This document shows positions 57,902 through 64,000 of a stretch of 64,000 nt of DNA, piece after piece. Source of the DNA: Streptococcus infantis (GTDB lineage Bacteria; Bacillota; Bacilli; Lactobacillales; Streptococcaceae). A program made the position numbers and the translations under genes. Every line of letters starts with the position of its first letter. Positions within the stretch are counted from its first letter, which is position 1. The notes under the pieces are model-generated. The model worked only from the letters and a program-made list of their open reading frames with translations, was not told where the DNA came from and did not search any database. The stretch lies in contig NZ_JAHZPU010000005.1 in assembly GCF_019929575.1 (NCBI RefSeq), positions 1 to 64,000 on the forward strand, in the 5' to 3' direction.

Positions 57902-58687
57902 TTATAAAAGTTCAATAGATTCTGTCAAGGGTGTTGGTTGAGAATCTTGATTTGAAGAAACGACTCCTTCTACTACTGAGCTAGCAGTATCCGGCGCTGT
58001 TTCTTTTTGTGATTCAGCCAATTCTCGATTAGCTGCTTCAATGCGGGCTTGGAGATCTGCTACTTCCTCTGGTGAAAACTGACGAGTCATGTCAATTGGT
58101 TCTTCATCATGGTAGGCAGAAACATCTTCACCTAAAACTTCCCCGACAACTTCTTTAAATGCTTCGTCACTTGTTTGTAAGTAAGTAGCTGTAGGACGCA
58201 AAATTTCTTCCCAGTCAGATGAGTCTACAATAGCCAATTGACTTTCAATCGTAGATTTCAAACGTTGATGGAAGACACGACTCTTGTTCTTCAATTCTTC
58301 CGTCTCTACAGCAACCTTCTTAGCATTATCTGTAGCTTGACGCAAGATTTCATTAGCCTTATACTTAGCTTCGTCAAGTAGACGCTGCGCATCTTGCTCA
58401 GCTTGTTTGATGATATTTTGAGAGCGTTCATTAGCAGATTGCTTGACGCGTTCAGCAGTATCTTGAGCAATCAATACAGATTGGCTCAAAGAATCTTTGA
58501 TTTCATCAAAATATGATAAACGTTCTTCTAAGTTTTTTATATGTTGCTCTTTTTCATAATTACTACGAACTAGCATTTCATAATCACGAACGACAATATC
58601 TAAAAACTCATCAACTTCTTCAGGGTCAAATCCTCTAAATTTGCTACTAAACTTTTTATCCTTGATTTCTAACGATGTAATTGCCAT
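57902..58687 (-). CDS. divIVA: Cell division/septum protein DivIVA
   Basis: A 261-residue coiled-coil scaffold at septa and poles. It has the N-terminal lipid-binding DivIVA domain (MAITSLEIKDKKF; RGFDPEEVDEFLDIVVRDYE), long coiled coils (60-160) and an acidic tail. ATG 58687 has AGGAA upstream; the GTG at 58699 is rejected. It follows a short paralogue and precedes ileS. Confidence 0.95.
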   Translation of the reverse strand: MAITSLEIKDKKFSSKFRGFDPEEVDEFLDIVVRDYEMLVRSNYEKEQHIKNLEERLSYFDEIKDSLSQSVLIAQDTAERVKQSANERSQNIIKQAEQDAQRLLDEAKYKANEILRQATDNAKKVAVETEELKNKSRVFHQRLKSTIESQLAIVDSSDWEEILRPTATYLQTSDEAFKEVVGEVLGEDVSAYHDEEPIDMTRQFSPEEVADLQARIEAANRELAESQKETAPDTASSVVEGVVSSNQDSQPTPLTESIELL

Positions 58688-58703
58688 AGTTTTCCTCACT
58701 TAC

Positions 58704-58958
58704 TTAATAAAAAATAGAATCATTCAATGGTTCTGGTTCTTCCTCGTTTGTCACTGTTCTCTTAGGAAAATCATCAGTAAAAGACGAAAGACGTTCTTCT
58801 AATCTTTTAATAAAAACTTCAGTTTCATCCTTGTAACGGACTAATTCCTCATAGTCAAAATAAATCTTATCCAAAAATTCGTCAACTTCTTCCTTATTAT
58901 AGCCTCTGAATTTAATGGAGAAAGCTTTATCAATAATTTCTTGTGGCGTAATCGACAT
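58704..58958 (-). CDS. Short DivIVA-domain paralogue
   Basis: 84 residues: a DivIVA N-terminal domain (MSITPQEIIDKAFSIKFRGY, KEEVDEFLDKIYFDYEELV), one short coiled coil (FIKRLEERLSSF) and a brief acidic tail. The sequence TAAGTAAGTGAG stands before both this gene and divIVA, pointing to a tandem duplication. It differs from GpsB (about 109 residues, different tail), although the RGYNKEEVDEFLD piece resembles it. Weak ribosome site (GAGAAG). Probably a division or membrane-curvature protein that may mix with DivIVA. Confidence 0.85.
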   Translation of the reverse strand: MSITPQEIIDKAFSIKFRGYNKEEVDEFLDKIYFDYEELVRYKDETEVFIKRLEERLSSFTDDFPKRTVTNEEEPEPLNDSIFY

Positions 58959-58966
58959 TTTTCTTC

Positions 58967-59752
58967 TCACTTACTTAGTAGTAATTGGACTGTTATTTTT
59001 TTCTTATCTTTCTTTGTTTGACCATTTTCTTTGAGTAAGATAATCCGACCAAAGCGTCTAACACTTACTAAATCACCTAACTTAACTTGATAGTCAGACT
59101 TTTCAACCAGATGGTAATTTACCTGAACGTATTTTCTTTCTAGTAAATCAGCCGTTTGGGAACGAGACAATTTCAAAACATTTGACAAGAAAGCATCCAA
59201 GCGCATACTCGGAACTAAAACTTCCTTTTCCTGATAGTCACTCTCGGCTTCTACTAATTCTTCAAAAGATATGACTTCTAGTTTGACAGGTAATCTGGCA
59301 ATCTTTTGAATCCCATCTTGAAAGAGAGAAGTGAATTTTTGGTCCACAATGATTTGCGCTCTACTTTCCGTTACCAATATATCACCAAAGAGCTTGCGAT
59401 CAATTCCCAGACGATTCAGAACAGTTCCTAAAATCTTGGAATGTGTCAATTGGTCAAACTTACTAGAATAAACAATCTCAAGTAATTCCATTTCAAAATC
59501 TGTCAAAGTCGGTATGAAATAATCTGGTGCAAGAAGCATACGACTATACTCGCTAGGTACAAAATCATTGCTTGAAAAAACTTGAATCCCATGATGATTT
59601 CCCAATGTCTTTAATATAAAGACCTGATGAGGATTGATAAAGGGAGTTAGGATGGGAGCATAGTGTTCTTCAACCTGCCTAATCCACTCCAAACCTTTAT
59701 CAATGAAAGGAATATCCTCGACTGAGAAATGCTGGTAAATATCTTTGCTCAT
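58967..59752 (-). CDS. ylmH: YlmH, S4-domain RNA-binding protein
   Basis: A 261-residue protein with an N-terminal helical part (DIYQHFSVEDIPFIDKGLEWI) and a C-terminal S4 domain (MRLDAFLSNVLKLSRSQTADLLERKYVQVN). YlmH binds stalled or large-subunit ribosomal complexes in Bacillus. Member of the conserved ftsZ-downstream cluster; overlaps ylmG by four bases. Confidence 0.93.
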   Translation of the reverse strand: MSKDIYQHFSVEDIPFIDKGLEWIRQVEEHYAPILTPFINPHQVFILKTLGNHHGIQVFSSNDFVPSEYSRMLLAPDYFIPTLTDFEMELLEIVYSSKFDQLTHSKILGTVLNRLGIDRKLFGDILVTESRAQIIVDQKFTSLFQDGIQKIARLPVKLEVISFEELVEAESDYQEKEVLVPSMRLDAFLSNVLKLSRSQTADLLERKYVQVNYHLVEKSDYQVKLGDLVSVRRFGRIILLKENGQTKKDKKKITVQLLLSK

Positions 59753-60012
59753 GCTAACATATAAAGAAAACGAATCAGATAGTTTCCAAGCAAATGAACT
59801 AAAAGAACAGCCACCCAGACTGAAAAATCAAAACCACCAATACTGAGCGGCAGACGTCTCAAGGGTTGAAGAATCGGTTTGACTAAGCTAGTCAAGAAAC
59901 GACCTAGTGCTGTCTCATAGGCATTGGGAAACCAAGATAAGAGAGCAAAAGCTACAAGTATCCAAGAATAGATAGTTGCAGCATTATGTATAAAACGAAT
60001 TAGAAAAATCAT
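59749..60012 (-). CDS. ylmG: YlmG, YggT-family membrane protein
   Basis: An 87-residue membrane protein with two YggT segments (YSWILVAFALLSWFPNA; FDFSVWVAVLLVHLLGNYLI) and the conserved PLRRLPLSIGG. Linked to division-site organisation in Firmicutes. Overlaps sepF by one base and ylmH by four. Confidence 0.92.
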   Translation of the reverse strand: MIFLIRFIHNAATIYSWILVAFALLSWFPNAYETALGRFLTSLVKPILQPLRRLPLSIGGFDFSVWVAVLLVHLLGNYLIRFLYMLA

Positions 60013-60563
60013 TACTTCACTCGATTTCTCTTCATATCAAAATCAAACTCTTCACCGTGAGAACCGTCAGGCAAGCGAATGTCTTCAATATTAACCACAA
60101 CTCCTACTGGTGTCAAAAGGTACATAGTATTAGCAACCTTTCTTAATTCACCAGCAAGCACATGGCGAGCACCATCTAAGTAATCTAGACAACGACGCGC
60201 TTGTACTTCAGTCATATATTGGAAGTCAATTAGAATACTCTCGTTACCTGCCAACAAGTCAACAATATCTGTTGCATCTTCGTAGCGACGAGGATAGCGA
60301 ACATCAATGGTTACCTTTTCCGTACTACGATGGCTTTGCATCGCTAATTCTTGCTGACGAGCATGAAGGCGGGTAATATTTTTTTCTTTAGCATTCACTT
60401 GTGAAGATTGTGGTGACTGTTGAGCTCTTGGAAGTTCTTCCTTTGGAGCCGAAACTGAAGTTAAGGTTTGTTCAGACTTTAATTCAGTAACGTTTGGTGC
60501 CACCTCTTCTCCATCTTCAGTGAAATAATCTATAAACTTATCAAATTTATCTTTTAGTGACAT
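60012..60563 (-). CDS. sepF: Cell division protein SepF
   Basis: A 183-residue FtsZ-bundling membrane anchor. N-terminal amphipathic helix ([14 protein letters not shown]), variable linker, and the DUF552 core ([42 protein letters not shown]). Located between ylmE and ylmG. Confidence 0.95.
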   Translation of the reverse strand: MSLKDKFDKFIDYFTEDGEEVAPNVTELKSEQTLTSVSAPKEELPRAQQSPQSSQVNAKEKNITRLHARQQELAMQSHRSTEKVTIDVRYPRRYEDATDIVDLLAGNESILIDFQYMTEVQARRCLDYLDGARHVLAGELRKVANTMYLLTPVGVVVNIEDIRLPDGSHGEEFDFDMKRNRVK

Positions 60564-60572
60564 GGTTATTTC

Positions 60573-61249
60573 CTACTTAAAAAATGCTGTACCGATTCGA
60601 ACGAAAGTTGAACCACATTGAATCGCTTCTTTGAAGTCCCGACTCATACCCATACTTAGTTCGGTCATCGGCATATTAGGGAGATGTTTTTCTTGAATGT
60701 ATTTTTGCAATTCTTGCGTTTCTTTAAATATCTCAAGTAACTCTTGACTTGTTGCTTCAAATGGAGCCATGGTCATCAATCCAACGTACTCAATCTGATC
60801 TAATTGTGAGAGTTCTGGCAAAAAAGCTAACAATTCTTCTTTCGAAAAACCATGCTTGCTCTCTTCCTGGGAGATATTTACTTGCAAAAAGCACTTAATT
60901 TTGTGGTCCGCTCGTTTTTGAATTTCCTGAGCTAGCTTTAGGGAATCTAAAGCGTGAAAATAATCCACATAAGAAATCACTTCCTTGACTTTACGTCTCT
61001 GTAAGGTTCCAATCAAATGCCAGGTAAGATTTTTATCACTCAGAGCATGATACTTGTCAAGAAATTTATCAACACGGTTCTCACCAATGTGCTGCACTCC
61101 TTGCGAAACCAAAACTGAGGCTGTTTCAACATCTACATATTTGGTCACCGCAATCACAGAAACCGAATCGTTTTCACGACCGGCTTCCTGAACTGCACTC
61201 GATATCTGTTGAAAAACAAGGTTCCTATTTTCTTTTAAATTCATCTTCA

Positions 61250-61250
<1 letters not shown>
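60573..61250 (-). CDS. ylmE: YlmE, PLP homeostasis protein (YggS family)
   Basis: A 225-residue pyridoxal-phosphate-binding protein; the PLP lysine lies in VIAVTKYVD. Other marks are HIGENRVDKF, WHLIGTLQRRKVK and ELSMGMSRDF. The ATG at 61250 overlaps the ftsZ stop (TAATG); a second in-frame ATG at 61244 matches homologues. Neither has a good ribosome site, so translation coupling is expected. Confidence 0.94.
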
Positions 61251-62518
<1,268 letters not shown>

Positions 62519-62523
62519 CTATT

Positions 62524-63897
62524 TTATTCGTCAAACATACTTCCAATCAAGCTACGGAAACGATCCGTCAATTTACCCTTGCTCTTTTCTTCTGATTGAA
62601 GAGGAGCTACTGGTTCAACAGATTGAGTTGTTTCAGGCTCAGAAGGTGTCACTGTATTAAATACTGATCGTGGAGAAACAGGTGAAACTGGTTGAGCTGA
62701 ATTTCTAAAATCAATCGGTTGATTGCGTAAACTTTGGTCGCCTCGAATTGCTCGTTGTGCCAAAACATTCACTTCAGTAAGGCTGCCAGCGAATTCTGAC
62801 AAGCTGATGACATGAGCAAAAGCAGGGTTGCGAATACCAACTTGATTTGGCACGAATAACTTAACACGTACTCCAAATACTTCTTGGGCTAATTCAACAA
62901 CACCTGGAAGAAGGGCATTTCCACCAATTAAGACAATACCCCCTGGCAAGTCTAGTAGGTGACGTCTTTCCAAGTCTTGCTTAATTTGCTCAAAAATGTG
63001 CTTAAGTCTTGCTGAAATAATCTCAGCCAAGTATTCCTCAGTCACTTCAACGGGTTCAACCTCACCGATCACTTCAACTTGGAAGGTTTCCTTGCTAGCT
63101 AGCGGTGGATAAGCTTCCCCGTAGTTCAGTTTTAGACCTTCTGCAATTTTCTTAGAAGTCCTAAGAACTTTAGAGATGTCTTTTGTGACATAGTCGCCAC
63201 CCTCTTGGTTGACATTTGTGTATTGAAGTTCTTGGTTGCGAACAGTGGCAACAGTCGTTTGGCCACCACCCATGTCAATAACAGTCGCACCAAACTCGCG
63301 TTCACCTTCATTCAAGACAGAGTGAACTATTGCAAGAGGTGAGATAATCACGTTATCAATTTGAACTCCAACACGCTCAACAGTTTTACGAAGATTGTGG
63401 AGGATAGTACGTGGACCAGTATACAAGAGACCGCGCATTTCCAAACGCACGCCCATCATACCACGAGGATCACGAATTCCTTGGAATCCATCTACGACAA
63501 ATTCCTCTGGGATAAAGGTGATGACTTCACGGTCTGGAGTCATACTTTTAGTCAAGGCTGATTTAACTACGTTCTCAACGTCTTGATCCGTAATTTCCTT
63601 GGTGTCTGATGTCACTGGAATCATGCCTTGAGTTGGCTCAACTTGCAACAAATTAGCTGGCAAACTAACGTTTACAGACTTAATTGAAATCCCTGCTTTT
63701 TCCTCTGCTTGAGAAATTGCAGACTTAATAGCAGTCGCTGCTGCTTCGATGTCAACGATAATCCCATCTTTGACACCTTTACTTTTGGCATTGCTTACGC
63801 CAATTACATTTACTTCACCATTTACAAGCTCTGCAACCAACACTTTAATAGAGCTAGTTCCGATATCTAAGCCTGTAAAAAAACCATTCCTAGTCAT
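62524..63897 (-). CDS. ftsA: Cell division protein FtsA
   Basis: Actin-like membrane tether of FtsZ. The 457-residue protein starts MTRNGFFTGLDIGTSSIKV, has the SHS2 insertion (VSLPANLLQVEPTQGMIPV), ATP motifs (VIDMGGGQTTVA, VLIGGNALLPG), and a C-terminal amphipathic helix (KLTDRFRSLIGSMF). Confidence 0.97.
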   Translation of the reverse strand: MTRNGFFTGLDIGTSSIKVLVAELVNGEVNVIGVSNAKSKGVKDGIIVDIEAAATAIKSAISQAEEKAGISIKSVNVSLPANLLQVEPTQGMIPVTSDTKEITDQDVENVVKSALTKSMTPDREVITFIPEEFVVDGFQGIRDPRGMMGVRLEMRGLLYTGPRTILHNLRKTVERVGVQIDNVIISPLAIVHSVLNEGEREFGATVIDMGGGQTTVATVRNQELQYTNVNQEGGDYVTKDISKVLRTSKKIAEGLKLNYGEAYPPLASKETFQVEVIGEVEPVEVTEEYLAEIISARLKHIFEQIKQDLERRHLLDLPGGIVLIGGNALLPGVVELAQEVFGVRVKLFVPNQVGIRNPAFAHVISLSEFAGSLTEVNVLAQRAIRGDQSLRNQPIDFRNSAQPVSPVSPRSVFNTVTPSEPETTQSVEPVAPLQSEEKSKGKLTDRFRSLIGSMFDE

Positions 63898-63976
63898 TAC
63901 ACTGCGTCCTCTCTATCTTCCAAGTTTCACACTTCTATTTTTAATAGCTACACCAAGGCATAACTACTCACAGAAT

Positions 63977-63982
63977 ATTATA
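63977..63982 (-). promoter_or_regulatory. -10 of the ftsA promoter
   Basis: Extended -10 TGTTATAAT (63985-63977) on the minus strand; the -35 would lie at the very edge of the window and cannot be judged. Confidence 0.55.
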
Positions 63983-64000
63983 ACACAAAAAATACATTCG

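Overview
The window is chromosomal DNA of a mitis-group Streptococcus close to S. pneumoniae/S. mitis/S. oralis. Evidence: pneumococcal-type genes (ssbB, blpTSRH, ccrZ, pbpX, DivIVA, MapZ-era division cluster genes), a tmRNA whose tag reads AKNNTSYALAA, two BOX elements and several copies of a terminator-ended intergenic repeat. Gene blocks that I remember as separated in S. pneumoniae (hrcA-dnaJ/blp/nusA-infB; uvrC-recJ; ftsA-ileS; pbpX-mraY; ssbB) lie side by side, so it is probably a non-pneumococcal member of the group. Most genes are on the minus strand.

Layout. 1-5435: a mannose-family PTS (IIB, IIA; IIC/IID lie beyond the left edge) next to a two-component system flanked by two solute-binding proteins, with a cluster of TGACA/TGTCA half-sites and a cre-like site before the PTS. 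5626-11088: competence ssbB, an SDR, YtpR, thioredoxin-like, DUF4651, DUF1912, a DUF438/hemerythrin-PAS protein with a DUF1858 partner, and an EcsC-family protein. 11242-18432: rimP-nusA-ylxR-ylxQ-infB-rbfA translation/transcription operon, then ccrZ-trmB. 18658-25471: a blp locus with the complete sensing half (blpT, blpS, blpR, blpH) and small membrane/CPBP immunity-type genes, but without a recognisable blpC, blpA/B or bacteriocin; four direct-repeat BlpR boxes can be read. 25622-28941: ecsAB, hit and two membrane-anchored proteins. 29017-35113: hrcA-grpE-dnaK-(pfpI)-dnaJ heat-shock cluster with two CIRCE operators, large structured spacers and a 114-bp tandem repeat before dnaJ.

35275-39320: padR with two DUF2812 genes, glnRA with its GlnR operator, and a FUSC-like protein. 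39447-45857: rsmH-ftsL-pbpX-mraY and uvrC. 45928-52233: an anchored matrixin-type protease, an esterase, RNase J2, a DUF2695 gene broken by a BOX element and a frameshift, and recJ. 52432-54700: tmRNA, an intergenic repeat and an intact IS110-family element with a long structured 5' noncoding region. 54854-63897: ftsA-ftsZ-ylmE-sepF-ylmG-ylmH-divIVA with an extra short divIVA paralogue, then T-box controlled ileS.

Functional themes are sugar sensing and uptake, competence/bacteriocin signalling, chaperone control, nitrogen control, and cell division/wall synthesis. The best leads are the four BlpR boxes with identical geometry in a receiver-only blp locus, the two-binding-protein sensor linked to a PTS, the short DivIVA paralogue, the BOX-disrupted DUF2695 gene, the IS110 putative bridge RNA, and the 114-bp repeat array before dnaJ.
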